DNA of 32,617 bases from Bryobacterales bacterium (lineage in GTDB: Bacteria; Acidobacteriota; Terriglobia; Bryobacterales; Bryobacteraceae), in contig PMSX01000082.1 in assembly GCA_003167495.1 (NCBI GenBank), positions 70,975-103,591 of the forward strand, read 5' to 3'. The notes beneath the pieces are model-generated. The model had not been told where the DNA came from. It saw only the letters and a program-made list of their open reading frames with translations, and searched no databases. This document shows, piece after piece, positions 1 to 9,532 of the stretch. The position numbers and the translations under genes were made by a program. How positions within the stretch are numbered: the first letter of the stretch is position 1; each line of letters opens with the position of its first letter.

Positions 1-794
1 TTCTTGAACATTTCCACGCCCGTCACAACCGTCTTGCGCGTATCGGTGAAGCCGACGATCTCCATTTCCTCGCCTACTTTGCAGATGCCCTTTTCGATTC
101 GGCCCGTAACCACAGTGCCGCGCCCCTGGATCGAGAAAATGTCTTCAATCGGCATAATGAACGGCTTGTCGATGACGCGTTCCGGCATCGGAATATATTC
201 ATCCACCTTGGCCATCAATTCATCGACGGTCGCTTCCCACTTCGCTTCGCCGTTCAACGCGCCCAGCGCGCTTACTTTGACGACCGGCAGCTTGTCACCC
301 GGAAACTGATAGCTCGTCAGCAATTCGCGCACTTCGAGTTCGACCAGTTCGAGCAGTTCCGGATCGTCCACCATGTCGACCTTGTTCAGAGCGACCACAA
401 TGTACGGCACACCTACCTGGCGGGCCAGCAGAATGTGCTCACGCGTTTGCGGCATGGGACCATCGGTCGCCGCCACCACCAGAATCGCGCCATCCATTTG
501 CGCTGCGCCGGTGATCATGTTCTTGATGTAATCGGCGTGGCCGGGGCAATCCACGTGCGCATAGTGACGGTTCGCCGTCTCATATTCCACGTGCGCCACC
601 GCGATTGTGATACCACGGGCCTTCTCTTCAGGCGCGTTATCGATCGAATCGAAGCTCCGGAATTTGTTCTTCGGATTGTGCTTCGACAATGTCTTCGTGA
701 TTGCCGCCGTCAACGTCGTCTTGCCGTGGTCGATGTGTCCGATCGTCCCGATGTTGACGTGCGGTTTGCTCCGGTCAAATTTCTCTTTCGCCAT
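1..794 (-). CDS. tuf: Elongation factor Tu, N-terminal part (cut by window edge)
   Basis: EF-Tu is the GTPase that delivers aminoacyl-tRNA to the ribosome A site. The visible part, about 264 residues, covers the GTPase domain and the start of domain 2. It begins [20 protein letters not shown]. The P-loop GHIDHGKT lies at residues 19-26, DCPGH at about 82-86 and NKVD at about 137-140. The P-loop has Ile where E. coli has Val, a conservative change. The ATG at 792-794 is the family's usual start. The C-terminal third lies beyond base 1. About 294 bp separate it from the upstream permease, so it probably has its own promoter, but I could not pick out a convincing -35/-10 pair. Confidence 0.98.
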   Translation of the reverse strand, partial: MAKEKFDRSKPHVNIGTIGHIDHGKTTLTAAITKTLSKHNPKNKFRSFDSIDNAPEEKARGITIAVAHVEYETANRHYAHVDCPGHADYIKNMITGAAQMDGAILVVAATDGPMPQTREHILLARQVGVPYIVVALNKVDMVDDPELLELVELEVRELLTSYQFPGDKLPVVKVSALGALNGEAKWEATVDELMAKVDEYIPMPERVIDKPFIMPIEDIFSIQGRGTVVTGRIEKGICKVGEEMEIVGFTDTRKTVVTGVEMFK

Positions 795-1088
795 ATAGCT
801 TTACACTTCCAGTAAAAAACTTCGTTCGTCCTTGTTGGTGGAGAAGAATTGATTAAAAACTCAGGGCCGACAAACGACCCGAAGTGGTTACCATTGAGAC
901 CAAATCGACCGGCCGAATGGCAACTTCGCGGGATGAACCGATCAACGGCGGGGCCGCCGGCGGATTAACAAACGCGCGTACACTTGCGGGGTGCTCGCAC
1001 CCCTTATAGATGGTAACACGACTGTGCCGGGGCTGGGGCGTTTGCTCCATACCCCTGCGGGTGCATTGAACAGCGGTGGGGGTTGTGC
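795..1088. other. Intergenic region between the permease gene and tuf
   Basis: This stretch is the upstream region of tuf on the minus strand. It contains a perfect short hairpin at 988-1003 (listed separately) and GC-rich sequence around 1030-1088. The half nearest tuf is AT-richer and should hold the tuf promoter and leader. A 65-codon minus-strand ORF at 853-1050 has no recognisable features and I treat it as chance. Confidence 0.5.
988..1003. repeat. Perfect inverted repeat GGGGTGC-TC-GCACCCC
   Basis: Seven-base arms GGGGTGC (988-994) and GCACCCC (997-1003) flank two bases, so the folded form would be a GC-rich stem with a four-base loop. It lies between the permease stop and the tuf start on the minus strand. 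No T-run follows on the minus strand and only TTATAG follows on the plus strand. It is therefore at best a weak terminator or an mRNA structure. Confidence 0.4.
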
Positions 1089-3806
1089 CTACTCCTCCCG
1101 AAGCACGTTCATCGGATCAAGCCGTGACGCTCTACGGGCTGGAACAAATCCAGCCAGCACCGCTGCCAACGCAAGCACCGCCGCGGCCAGAGAAAGCGTC
1201 CAAGGATCGTTCGGCTTCATCCCATAGAGAAAGCTGGCAATGAAGCGAGTGGTTCCCATCGCAGCACCCAGCCCAATCACAAGCCCGATACCGATCAGAA
1301 TTGCCACTTCTCCCAGCACCATACGCAACACGCGCGACTGTTCGGCGCCCAGCGCCATGCGAATCCCAATCTCGTTCCGCCGTCGTGTCACGTTGTACGA
1401 GACCACTCCGTAGAGTCCGATCATCGCTAAGACGAGAGCCAAACTTCCGAAGAATCCCGAGAGTGTCGCCAGCAATCGCTCGCGAGCCAGTGACTCGTCC
1501 ACCTGAATCGCTAGCGTCTTGAATTCCAAGGAGACGTCGCGATTGACTTCCATAATGGTGGATTTCACGGAGGAAATCAGCGACGTGGGTGAGCCGGCGG
1601 CCGCGCGCACCTCGAAGGTGAAGGATTCGCCGGTATTTGCGTCCTGGCCAGCAGCGACGTACACAGTTGGGTGCATATCCTCCCGCAGACTGAGAGATTT
1701 GGCATTCTCGACCACACCGATGATTTCGACCGGATCGCCTAATTTGTTATTTCCCGCCGGACGATATCGCTTGCCGATGGGGCTCTCCCCTGGGAAGAAC
1801 TTCTCCGCCATAGCCTGATTCACGACGGCCACCTTGGGCGACTTGAGAGTGTCGTATGCGTTAAAGTCCCGTCCCGCGAGGAGAGTCGATCCAAGTGTTT
1901 CAAAGAACCGGTCACTCACCCGATTGAAGTAGATCAGCGAGGCATCCTTACTCCTTGACGCATCGCCTCCGATCTGTACATAGTCCACGCCGATAGCGCC
2001 GTCGAGGGGTGACACATCGGAATAACTAACGGAGTGAACGCCGGACGCCGCACGCAGACGTTCCAGGATTCGCTCAAAGATTAGACGGCGCTGTCCCGGC
2101 GTATATTTCCCGCCGCGCGTGGCTACGTTGGCCAGAAGAACGTGGTCGCGATCAAAACCTGGGTTGAGTGTTTCGAGCCGGAAGAACGTCGAGAGCATCA
2201 ATCCGGCGCCGACCACCAGGACCAGAGACAGCGCCACCTGTGCTACCACCAGCATCTTACCGAGCCCGAACTTCCCGCCTTCAATCATCCCTCGCGCGTT
2301 CGCCTTCATCGCCGATTGTGGATTTACCTGCGTGCTCTTCCACGCAGGCGCAAGGCCGAATAATAGAACAGTGAGAGCGGCCGCACCAGAGGTGAATACC
2401 AGCACTCGGGAATCGAGGCTCAGATCGAGATAGACTCTGTTCTCCTGGTGAATATTCGAGGAAAGAAAACCCACCAAAAGCCGCGCGCCCCGTTGCGCAA
2501 ATACAATCCCCAGCACAGCACCGGCGAGCGACAACAGCATGCCCTCCGTGAGTAACTGACGCATCAGACGTCGACGCCCCGATCCGAGCGCCACGCGAAT
2601 CGCAATCTCTCTTTGACGCGCCGCGCCACGCGCGAGAAGAAGATTCGCCACGTTAGCGCAAGCGATCAGCAAAACCACTGCGACGACCACCATCAGCATG
2701 ATCAGCGGTTGCCGGTATTGCTCTCGAAGATTGGAGAGCCCGTGGGCGGCCGGCTCCGTGCTAAACGAACGTTTGAGATAGATTTCCCGCTGGTCGGGTC
2801 TCAAGTTTGCCGGTACCGTAGCCTTGATGATGCGGGCAGCCAATGTCGTTAGCCGCGCCTCGATCCGGTTTGCGGAAATGCCCGGCTTCGGGCGGCCGAT
2901 GACACGAAGCCACCCGGCGGCAGGTTGATCTAATGAACTGTTTTCGCCGCCAATGATCTTTTCCGCGCAGAGCGGCACGTACACATCGCTTTCTCTGCCG
3001 ACGTCGACGCCAGTAAAGCCAGGCCCAATTACGCCCAAAATTTCAAGCGGATGATCATCGAGCGAGACGGTCTTTCCCATTACACTGGCGCGCCCTCCGT
3101 ACTCGCTTTGCCAGAAACCATAGCTAAGTACGGCGGCTCCAGCGCAGCCTCGGTGATCGTCGGCCCGCGTAAACGTCCGGCCGATGACGGGACGCAGTCC
3201 CAACGTGTCAAAAAACTGACCTGATACATAGCTTCCTTGCGCGTAACGCCCCTCACCACCGGACGCCAAGTTAAAGTGTCCGACTTCGTAGGCAAATAAT
3301 CCGGAAAATACATCTTGACGGTCGCGGAGTTGCTCCCAAATCCCATTACTCAGAAACGGCTCCTCGATGCCCCACACGTCTTTGTTGCTCATGTTCACCT
3401 GAAGCAATTCCTCAGGACGACTGACCGGCAGGGCCTTCAGAATCACCGCATCAATCAGACTGAAAATCGCCGTATTCGCTCCAATGCCCAGCGCGAGCGT
3501 CAAAACAGCGGTGATTGTAAATCCACGACTTTTTAGGAGTGCTCGGGCAGAAAACCGGATATCCTGGCGCAGTTGTTCAAGCCAAAGCCACGATCTCTCC
3601 TCCCGTTGCAACTCCTTTGCCTGCTCTACTCCTCCGTACGCTCGCTTTGCAGCCAATCGTGCCTCCTCCGCAGTCATCCCCTTTCGCATGAAATCGTCCT
3701 GTAGCAGTGGGAGGTGGGAAGCTACTTCTCTCTCGAGCTCCTTCTCCGCTCTGCCGGGTCGAATGAAGTTGTCTAACTTGCAAAGCACGCGGCGCCAGAG
3801 AGCCAT
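1089..3806 (-). CDS. ADOP-family (duplicated MacB/FtsX-type) ABC transporter permease
   Basis: This 905-residue membrane protein has the layout of the acidobacterial duplicated orphan permeases. A short N-terminal prefix (about residues 5-75, charged, with AEEARLAAKRAYGG) comes first. Then come TM1 (about 97-120, LALGIGANTAIFSLIDAVIL), a MacB-like periplasmic core, and an FtsX block with CANVANLLLARGAARQREIAIR. A second periplasmic core and a second FtsX block (YNVTRRRNEIGIRMALGAEQ) end in ...DPMNVLREE. Members normally work with a separate ATPase in export or efflux, but no ATPase gene is adjacent, hence 'orphan'. The start has a good ribosome site (GGAGG about 12 nt before ATG). The substrate cannot be told from sequence. 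Confidence 0.93.
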   Translation of the reverse strand: MALWRRVLCKLDNFIRPGRAEKELEREVASHLPLLQDDFMRKGMTAEEARLAAKRAYGGVEQAKELQREERSWLWLEQLRQDIRFSARALLKSRGFTITAVLTLALGIGANTAIFSLIDAVILKALPVSRPEELLQVNMSNKDVWGIEEPFLSNGIWEQLRDRQDVFSGLFAYEVGHFNLASGGEGRYAQGSYVSGQFFDTLGLRPVIGRTFTRADDHRGCAGAAVLSYGFWQSEYGGRASVMGKTVSLDDHPLEILGVIGPGFTGVDVGRESDVYVPLCAEKIIGGENSSLDQPAAGWLRVIGRPKPGISANRIEARLTTLAARIIKATVPANLRPDQREIYLKRSFSTEPAAHGLSNLREQYRQPLIMLMVVVAVVLLIACANVANLLLARGAARQREIAIRVALGSGRRRLMRQLLTEGMLLSLAGAVLGIVFAQRGARLLVGFLSSNIHQENRVYLDLSLDSRVLVFTSGAAALTVLLFGLAPAWKSTQVNPQSAMKANARGMIEGGKFGLGKMLVVAQVALSLVLVVGAGLMLSTFFRLETLNPGFDRDHVLLANVATRGGKYTPGQRRLIFERILERLRAASGVHSVSYSDVSPLDGAIGVDYVQIGGDASRSKDASLIYFNRVSDRFFETLGSTLLAGRDFNAYDTLKSPKVAVVNQAMAEKFFPGESPIGKRYRPAGNNKLGDPVEIIGVVENAKSLSLREDMHPTVYVAAGQDANTGESFTFEVRAAAGSPTSLISSVKSTIMEVNRDVSLEFKTLAIQVDESLARERLLATLSGFFGSLALVLAMIGLYGVVSYNVTRRRNEIGIRMALGAEQSRVLRMVLGEVAILIGIGLVIGLGAAMGTTRFIASFLYGMKPNDPWTLSLAAAVLALAAVLAGFVPARRASRLDPMNVLREE

Positions 3807-4018
3807 TACCTAAAATTCCTCCAGCAGAACCTTATTGACTAACCCCGCCGCGCGTCGCCATCGCTCCGTCTCCAATCCAAAAGCTTTACTAGACATTCAA
3901 GTAGATAACTTATCATGTTCTACTGGACTGGCAAGTACAAATGGGAGAGAGCTGATTCCGCCAGAGCTCCGATACAATCAGAGACTACAACGGCGCCGGG
4001 CATCGGTCCGGGTGAAAA

Positions 4019-5008
4019 ATGACTAAACTCTGCTTAACTTATCTCACAGCTTCTGTGTCGCTCCTGGCGCAACACGTCGTTCACTACGAACTCAAGATGC
4101 GGGAACTGAAGACCGTTTACGGCGACCTGCCTCCTGTTATGCACGTTAAACCCGGCGACATCATCGACACCACCACTGTCGACGCCGATGGCAAAGAGCC
4201 CGAAGCCGCCTGCTATAAGGTGCCAGGCCCAAATCCACTGACCGGTCCCTTTTACATCGACTGTGCCGAACCAGGCGATACGCTAGCGGTAAAGTTCATC
4301 TCGATTGAAACGAACGCCAAGGAAGGTTTTGGTAGCGCCGGCCCCGGTTTTGGCGCTTTGAACAGCAGCGGTTACACCCCCATACTCGGCGGCCCCATCC
4401 CAAAGGGTGAATGGCCCTATCTCATTGACAAAGCCGCCAACGTAGCCATTTTCAAAGCCAAAGATTCCTACTACACCGTAAAGATTCCGTTGCATCCCTT
4501 TCTCGGCTGTGTCGGTGTCGCACCGGGAAATGGGGAAGCTCGCAGCTCGATTGTTCCCGCTGAGTTCGGCGGAAATATGGATGCCCCGGAAGCCAGCGTG
4601 GGCAACACGCTTTATCTCCCAGTCAGCGTCGCGGGCGCGCTTCTCGCATTTGGCGACGGCCACGCCGCCATGGGCGACGGCGAGGTAGACGGCACCGCCA
4701 TCGAAATATCGATGAAGGTCCAGCTTCAGGTCAACCTCATCAAGAACAAAAAAATCGATTGGCCGCGCTTCGAGAACGACGAATACATCATGTCGGTTGG
4801 TATTTATCGCCCACTCGACGACGCCCTCCGCATCGCGTTCACCGAACTCATTCACTGGATGCACTCCAGCTACGGGCTTTCGGAAATGGATTCCTACGAA
4901 CTCCTCTCCAAAGTTGCCGAGATCCATTTGGACGAAATGGTTGACCCGAACTACGTAGTCGTTGCCAAGATCAAAAAGAAATTCCTGCCGCCGCCAACCA
5001 CGAATTAA
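4019..5008 (+). CDS. Acetamidase/formamidase-family amidohydrolase, probably exported
   Basis: This 329-residue member of the FmdA/AmdA family hydrolyses short amides such as formamide or acetamide to ammonia and the acid; substrate range is uncertain. Family hallmarks visible are PGDIIDTTTVDA near the N-terminus, HPFLGCVGVAPG, FGGNMD, and the glycine/histidine-rich FGDGHAAMGDGEVDGTAIE. The first 18 residues (MTKLCLTYLTASVSLLAQ) look like a short signal peptide, unlike the cytoplasmic enzymes, suggesting export. The ribosome site is weak (GGTGAAAA directly upstream). The APC transporter gene starts 42 bp downstream on the same strand, so the pair may be co-transcribed and serve nitrogen scavenging, which is inference. 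Confidence 0.88.
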   Translation: MTKLCLTYLTASVSLLAQHVVHYELKMRELKTVYGDLPPVMHVKPGDIIDTTTVDADGKEPEAACYKVPGPNPLTGPFYIDCAEPGDTLAVKFISIETNAKEGFGSAGPGFGALNSSGYTPILGGPIPKGEWPYLIDKAANVAIFKAKDSYYTVKIPLHPFLGCVGVAPGNGEARSSIVPAEFGGNMDAPEASVGNTLYLPVSVAGALLAFGDGHAAMGDGEVDGTAIEISMKVQLQVNLIKNKKIDWPRFENDEYIMSVGIYRPLDDALRIAFTELIHWMHSSYGLSEMDSYELLSKVAEIHLDEMVDPNYVVVAKIKKKFLPPPTTN

Positions 5009-5050
5009 TCGCCTTCCACGCGACCCTCCTCTGCGACACTAAGAGGCATA

Positions 5051-6394
5051 ATGACCGAACCCGCTTCCGGTAAAGCTCTCGGTTTTTGGATGTGTGCGGC
5101 CCTGGTGGTCGGCAATATGGTCGGCTCCGGCGTATTTCTGTTGCCGGCTTCCCTAGCGCCGTTCGGCTGGAACGCGGTGTTCGGCTGGCTGCTGACCATC
5201 GGCGGTGCGTTTGCGCTCGCCTTTGTTTTTGCCAGGCTCGCACGCGCACTCCCACAAGCGGGCGGCCCTTATGCCTACACACAAGCGGCCTTCGGCCCCG
5301 TCGTGGGGTTCGCCGTCGCCTGGTCTTATTGGCTCTCGGTAGTTGTTGGCAACGCGGCCATCGCCACCGGTAGTGTGAGTTACCTTAGTGTTCTTTTCCC
5401 AATCATCGGCAAGGTGCACAGTTTGCCGCCCCTGCTGACACTCGCCGCGATCTGGAGTCTCACGTTGCTCAACTGTTGGGGCGCTAAGGCGGCCGGGACC
5501 TTCCAAACCCTCACCACGGCTATCAAACTCCTCCCCTTGGGTGCCGTACTCATCGTGGCAGGCGTCGCGCTGGCTCATGCTGGTCCATCGCTCCTCCTCC
5601 CCTTGCGCGCAAGCGACATTCATTTCGGATCTATCAGCGCTGCGGCAACCCTCACACTCTGGGCGCTGCTTGGTCTTGAATCGGCCACCGTTCCCGCCGA
5701 TCAGGTAAAAGATCCTGCGCGCACCATTCCCCGCGCCACGCTCGCCGGTACCAGCTTCACTGGCCTCCTCTACTTAGTCGTCTGCTCGGCGGTTCTCCTC
5801 ATGCTCCCCGCCGCGCAGCTCCGAAACTCGCCTGCGCCGTTCGCCGATTTTCTCGAGCGCTATTGGGGCGGCCACACTGGTTCGGTGCTCGCCCTCTTCG
5901 CCGCCATGAGTGGCTTTGGCGCACTCATCGGCTGGGTGCTTTTGCAGGGCGAGCTCGCCTACGTTATCGCGGTTCGCGGTGTGTTCCCCCGTTGGCTGGC
6001 TCATACTTCAAGCAATGGCACTCCCGTTCGCGCGCACCTCATGTCCAGCGGCGTACTCACCCTGACTGTTGCAACGAACTTCAATCGGTCCATGATCGAC
6101 CTGTTCACCTTCATCATCCTGTTGGCCACCACGGGCTGCCTGTTTGCGTATTTGTTCACTGCCTTGGCCGCGCTCAAACTTCAGTCGCGACGCCAACTCG
6201 AAAAGTCGCCGCTGTTGACAGTTCTGGCCATTGTGAGCGCGGTTTATTCGGTCTGGGCCATTTGGGGCGCAGGCCGTGACGCTGCACTTTGGGGCCTAGC
6301 CGCTTTCTTGATTGCACTTCCTATCTATGCAGCCATGCTTTGGTCGAATCGCGGCGCGCCCAGCCCGTCAACGCAACCCGCGAGCGGAGATTAG
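5051..6394 (+). CDS. APC-superfamily amino acid/polyamine transporter (AdiC/PotE-like)
   Basis: This 447-residue inner-membrane transporter has about 12 hydrophobic segments. TM1 carries the APC signature GNMVGSGVFLLP (about residues 22-33). GGPYAYTQAAFGP follows TM2, and GWVLLQGELAYVIAVRGVFP corresponds to the TM8 region with the gating Trp of AdiC-like antiporters. It probably exchanges or imports an amino acid or diamine across the cytoplasmic membrane; the substrate is not predictable. AAGAGG just before the ATG supports the start. It follows the amidase gene closely and converges with the RlpA-like gene 51 bp beyond its stop. Confidence 0.9.
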   Translation: MTEPASGKALGFWMCAALVVGNMVGSGVFLLPASLAPFGWNAVFGWLLTIGGAFALAFVFARLARALPQAGGPYAYTQAAFGPVVGFAVAWSYWLSVVVGNAAIATGSVSYLSVLFPIIGKVHSLPPLLTLAAIWSLTLLNCWGAKAAGTFQTLTTAIKLLPLGAVLIVAGVALAHAGPSLLLPLRASDIHFGSISAAATLTLWALLGLESATVPADQVKDPARTIPRATLAGTSFTGLLYLVVCSAVLLMLPAAQLRNSPAPFADFLERYWGGHTGSVLALFAAMSGFGALIGWVLLQGELAYVIAVRGVFPRWLAHTSSNGTPVRAHLMSSGVLTLTVATNFNRSMIDLFTFIILLATTGCLFAYLFTALAALKLQSRRQLEKSPLLTVLAIVSAVYSVWAIWGAGRDAALWGLAAFLIALPIYAAMLWSNRGAPSPSTQPASGD

Positions 6395-6445
6395 AGAAAT
6401 CTTCATGCAGAGGCAGAGCTCGAAACCGTCCCCAATTTTACAAAC

Positions 6446-6796
6446 CTACTTCAACGTTTCCATGTCCAATTGCGCCACACCCTTACCCAAAAAACCCAAC
6501 TGTTTGGCCGCACGACGCGTCACGCTAATGTCACGGCCTTTTATATACGGGCCCCGGTCATTCACCTTCACGATCACGGAATGATGGTTCTTCGGATTGG
6601 TGAGTTTCACACGCGTGCCTAAGGGTAGCGTCCTGTGCGCAGCCGTCAAAGCGTTGCTGCTAAAACGCTGACCGCTCGCCGTGCGCCGGCCATCGAATTT
6701 GGCTGAATAATAGGAGCACGTAACAGTTTCGGCCGATGCGGCCAACGTAAAGCTCGTCACGGCCAAAAGCAGTCCGGCTAACAATCTAGTGAACAT
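6446..6796 (-). CDS. RlpA-like double-psi beta-barrel protein, secreted
   Basis: This small protein (116 residues from the chosen start) has a signal peptide (MFTRLLAGLLLAVTSFTLAASA) followed by one RlpA-type double-psi beta-barrel. Visible hallmarks are CSYYSAKFDGRRTASGQRF, LTAAHRTLPLGTRVKLTN and VKVNDRGPYIKGRDISVTRRAA. RlpA proteins act on cell-wall glycan or bind the envelope at division sites. This one lacks a SPOR domain and an obvious lipobox, so its exact role is open. Two ATGs are possible. A GGGGGAG motif lies about 9 nt before the second (6796) but only abuts the first (6805), so I prefer the second. The C-terminus stops soon after the barrel. Confidence 0.9.
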   Translation of the reverse strand: MFTRLLAGLLLAVTSFTLAASAETVTCSYYSAKFDGRRTASGQRFSSNALTAAHRTLPLGTRVKLTNPKNHHSVIVKVNDRGPYIKGRDISVTRRAAKQLGFLGKGVAQLDMETLK

Positions 6797-6879
6797 TCCA
6801 GTCATCTCCCCCTTAAAGAATATATCGCTGGTACAGTAAAAACCCTACTCCTGAAGAGACAATCTGCCGAAGACGAATG

Positions 6880-7188
6880 TCACTCGGGTTTTCGCGAAAG
6901 GACCGCTGCAATCTGCCGTCCCGCCTCGACAACCGCCACGTAGATATTCAGCAAACCAAGCCCGCTCAACGCGCCGCGAAAGTATTGGTTCATCCAAAGG
7001 CTCGAGAGAAACGGCGAATGCAATGGAATCCAGTTCAAATCCCAGTTGGGAAGCCAGGGAAACACCAGCAAAAACAAACCCAGCTCAAACGCAAAAATGA
7101 CCAGGCAGATGCCCAAAACCCGGCGGTGCCAGCGAACAAGTCGGGTATCGCTCGGAGGTGGCGTTACGCCCGCGCCCGCCGCACTCAT
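6880..7188 (-). CDS. Small two-TM membrane protein downstream of rnhB
   Basis: This 102-residue protein has two hydrophobic segments (about LGICLVIFAFELGLFLLVFP and LSGLGLLNIYVAVVEAG) joined by a Trp/Pro-rich loop. I do not recognise a family. The start at 7188 gives an ATGA overlap with the rnhB stop (7185-7187), the usual sign of translational coupling. The longer reading from 7266 would run deep inside rnhB and is unlikely. It is the last gene of the ffh-rplS-rnhB operon. The context gives no specific function. Confidence 0.72.
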   Translation of the reverse strand: MSAAGAGVTPPPSDTRLVRWHRRVLGICLVIFAFELGLFLLVFPWLPNWDLNWIPLHSPFLSSLWMNQYFRGALSGLGLLNIYVAVVEAGRQIAAVLSRKPE

Positions 7189-7928
7189 AAGCCTGCTCCC
7201 GCGGCAAACAAATTCATCTGAACCGGGTCGGTGGTGTATCCAGTCCAAAAGCAGTACGTGCAGCATGCGCGCACCGGCTCAAAGCTAAAGCGGTGCAATA
7301 GCGTGGGACCATGTTCGCGCAGCGCTTGCCGGTGATCGGGCGTCGAATAACCTTTGTTCGACGCCAGATTGTACGCCGGAAACACTTCATGCCAGCGCGC
7401 CATGCAGGCATCGCGGTATACCTTCGCCACAATGGAGGCGGCGGCAATCGCGCGGCAACGCGCATCGCCGTCAATCAAGGGAAGTTGTTCCACTGCCAAA
7501 TCAATCTTCACAGCGTCAACGAGTAAGTAATCCGGAACCAGTGCCAGCGCTTCCACCGCGCGCCGCATGGCCAGCCGCGATGCTTGGTAGATATTGATCT
7601 GGTCGATTTCAAAAACGTCCGCGCCCCCTATCGCCCAAGCCCGGCAATGCTTCTTGATCTCCGCCGCCAGCCGCTCCCGCTCTTCGGCCTCCAGAATTTT
7701 CGAATCATGCAAACCGCGAATCGGCCGCTCGGGATCAAGCACCACCGCAGCGGCGAAAACCGGCCCAAACAAGCAGCCGCGCCCTACTTCGTCCACTCCA
7801 GCGATCACGCGAAATCCACGATCCCGCGCTTCTCGTTCGTAAGTCGTGCGGCAGCGAATAGACCTCTCCCGCTTGCCGCCAGACTCGCTCTTGCGGCGCC
7901 GTTTGTCGATTTTGCCGCTGGCGGCCAC
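7185..7928 (-). CDS. rnhB: Ribonuclease HII
   Basis: RNase HII cuts RNA in RNA-DNA hybrids and removes single ribonucleotides from DNA. The 247-residue protein carries the catalytic GVDEVGRG motif (Asp46, Glu47), the VDA aspartate (Asp138) and the AAASIVAKVYRD block (Asp173). It also has the late NKGYSTPDHRQAL-EHGPTLLHRFSF region of the family. The start is a GTG 15 nt after the rplS stop. It gives a basic N-terminal extension of about 40 residues (many Lys/Arg) before the core, longer than in E. coli. No clear ribosome site is visible for it. Confidence 0.96.
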   Translation of the reverse strand: MAASGKIDKRRRKSESGGKRERSIRCRTTYEREARDRGFRVIAGVDEVGRGCLFGPVFAAAVVLDPERPIRGLHDSKILEAEERERLAAEIKKHCRAWAIGGADVFEIDQINIYQASRLAMRRAVEALALVPDYLLVDAVKIDLAVEQLPLIDGDARCRAIAAASIVAKVYRDACMARWHEVFPAYNLASNKGYSTPDHRQALREHGPTLLHRFSFEPVRACCTYCFWTGYTTDPVQMNLFAAGAGL

Positions 7929-7943
7929 AACAGAATGACCGGC

Positions 7944-8294
7944 TTAGGCGCGCTCTTTAAGGCGGGCGGCTTTGCCCTTCAAGCCACGCAAGTAGTAAAG
8001 CTTAGCGCGCCGCACTTTGCCCGTTCGCACCATGTCAATATGATCGATCACTGGCGCATGCACCGGGAAAATTCGTTCCACGCCCTGCCCGAAGCTAACC
8101 TTGCGCACGGTGATGGTTTCGCCCATACCCGTGTTCTTGCGCGCGATCACCGTGCCTTCAAACGCCTGCAGACGTTCCTTGTCGCCTTCCTTGATCTTCA
8201 CGTGAACGCGAATCGTATCGCCAGGCCGAAACTCCGGATGAGCCTCCTGGCGGCCGTGTTTGCTGATGAACTTTGAGACAAGTGCGTTTTGCAT
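7944..8294 (-). CDS. rplS: 50S ribosomal protein L19
   Basis: This is a large-subunit protein at the 30S-50S interface. The 116-residue product shows the family pattern: [61 protein letters not shown] and [19 protein letters not shown]. The length is normal. It lies between trmD (14 nt upstream) and rnhB (15 nt downstream), the standard bacterial order. Confidence 0.98.
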   Translation of the reverse strand: MQNALVSKFISKHGRQEAHPEFRPGDTIRVHVKIKEGDKERLQAFEGTVIARKNTGMGETITVRKVSFGQGVERIFPVHAPVIDHIDMVRTGKVRRAKLYYLRGLKGKAARLKERA

Positions 8295-8308
8295 TTTCGT
8301 TTGGCCTC

Positions 8309-9004
8309 TTATGTGCGTTCCGCCGTTAAATCCGGACGGAGCCGCTTCGTTTTCTCGCGCGACGCAGCCCGGCGCCAGCGCTTGATTTCCTCATGATTAC
8401 CACCCAACAGCACTTCGGGCACTTTCCAGCCGCGGAATTCCGCTGGTCTGGTGTACTGCGGGCAATCTAATAAACCGTCGTAAGCCTCGCCGAAACTTTC
8501 ATTCCGCGCCGAATCTTCATTTCCCAATACGCCGGGCAGTAAACGGGCCACAGCGTCAATCACTACCGCAGCCGCCAATTCGCCGCCGCTCAAAACAAAA
8601 TCCCCAATCGATAGTTCGCAGTCCGCCAAATGTTCCGCCACCCGCTCATCCACACCCTCGTACCTTCCGCAAATCAGCAGCAGGTCGTCCAACGTGGAAA
8701 ACTGGCGCGCCATTTTCTGGCTAAACGTTTCCCCTTGCGCCGAGAGCAAAACTACTTTCTGCGTTTCCGTTCGCACCGGCAACACTGCTTCAGCCGCCTC
8801 GAAAAGAGGCTCCGGTTTCAGCAGCATCCCTTCCCCGCCCCCAAACGGACGGTCATCTACCGTGCGATGGCGGTCGTAAGTCCAGTTTCGCAAATCGTGA
8901 ATGCGAATATCCAGCACGCCACTCGCTTGCGCCCGCGCCACCACCCCGTGGGCGAACGGACCGGAGAAAAATTCCGGAAAAATCGTCACCACGTGAAAGC
9001 GCAT
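8309..9004 (-). CDS. trmD: tRNA (guanine-N1)-methyltransferase
   Basis: TrmD methylates G37 next to the anticodon of certain tRNAs using S-adenosylmethionine, preventing frameshifts. The 231-residue protein begins [13 protein letters not shown] and contains [17 protein letters not shown]. The knotted SPOUT cofactor site follows as [13 protein letters not shown] and [16 protein letters not shown], then DCPQYTRP and [17 protein letters not shown]. Length and start (ATG) are typical. It starts 12 nt after the rimM stop and ends 14 nt before rplS. Confidence 0.98.
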   Translation of the reverse strand: MRFHVVTIFPEFFSGPFAHGVVARAQASGVLDIRIHDLRNWTYDRHRTVDDRPFGGGEGMLLKPEPLFEAAEAVLPVRTETQKVVLLSAQGETFSQKMARQFSTLDDLLLICGRYEGVDERVAEHLADCELSIGDFVLSGGELAAAVVIDAVARLLPGVLGNEDSARNESFGEAYDGLLDCPQYTRPAEFRGWKVPEVLLGGNHEEIKRWRRAASREKTKRLRPDLTAERT

Positions 9005-9016
9005 CTAGTTCTCCGG

Positions 9017-9532
9017 CTATAAGTCCAACAACCCGTCTGGAAGCGTTGCTCGAATCACCTTGCCTGGCAAATCTACACTGCAAATCGCCGGCACAAAAGG
9101 GATCAAGACTTCCCTTCCCTTGTACGTCAAACTCAATAACGGCGAACCGCCATAGCGCTGAACGTCTTCTACCACGCCCAACGGCTGAGCGGTGACGGCG
9201 TCCACAACGCTCAAACCCACCAGATCCGATTGAAAAAATTCTCCACTGGGCAATTCGCGTCGTTCGCTGGGCGGCACCCAAAGTTCGGCACCGCGAAACC
9301 TGTCCGCCTGGTCAACGGAATCCACGCCGGCGAACTTCAAAATCCAATCATCCTTGTGCGGCCATGCTTCAGTCAGCTCAACTGCCACGTCCTCCCCGTT
9401 CGCCAAATGCGCATGCGCTTGGCACAACGTTTCCAAACGTCCGGTAATATCCGTTTGCGACCGTGCGATCAACTCTCCGCGAATACCTCGCGGCTTCAGA
9501 ATATCAGCAACGACAACACGCTGGCTATTCAA
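9017..9532 (-). CDS. rimM: 16S rRNA processing protein RimM
   Basis: RimM is the ribosome maturation factor that helps assemble the 30S head around S19. The 171-residue protein has the N-terminal RimM domain ([33 protein letters not shown]) and the C-terminal PRC-barrel (DLVGLSVVD...[31 protein letters not shown]). The only plausible start is a TTG at 9532. It overlaps the stop of the KH-domain gene by 8 nt (TTGAATAG) and has GGAA a few bases upstream, which suggests translational coupling. Confidence 0.96.
   Translation of the reverse strand: MNSQRVVVADILKPRGIRGELIARSQTDITGRLETLCQAHAHLANGEDVAVELTEAWPHKDDWILKFAGVDSVDQADRFRGAELWVPPSERRELPSGEFFQSDLVGLSVVDAVTAQPLGVVEDVQRYGGSPLLSLTYKGREVLIPFVPAICSVDLPGKVIRATLPDGLLDL

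Noticed and set aside
853..1050. 65-codon minus-strand ORF upstream of tuf
   Set aside because: No ribosome site, low-complexity composition and no family features; it lies in the tuf upstream region.
3120..3130. Half match (GCTAAGTAC) to the BlaI operator
   Set aside because: Lies inside the permease coding sequence and lacks the second arm.
3835..4026. 63-codon plus-strand ORF before the amidase gene
   Set aside because: Overlaps the amidase start by 8 nt, but has no ribosome site or recognisable sequence; probably the amidase promoter region.
4283..4927. 214-codon minus-strand ORF inside the amidase gene
   Set aside because: Antisense shadow of a gene whose plus-strand product matches a known family throughout.
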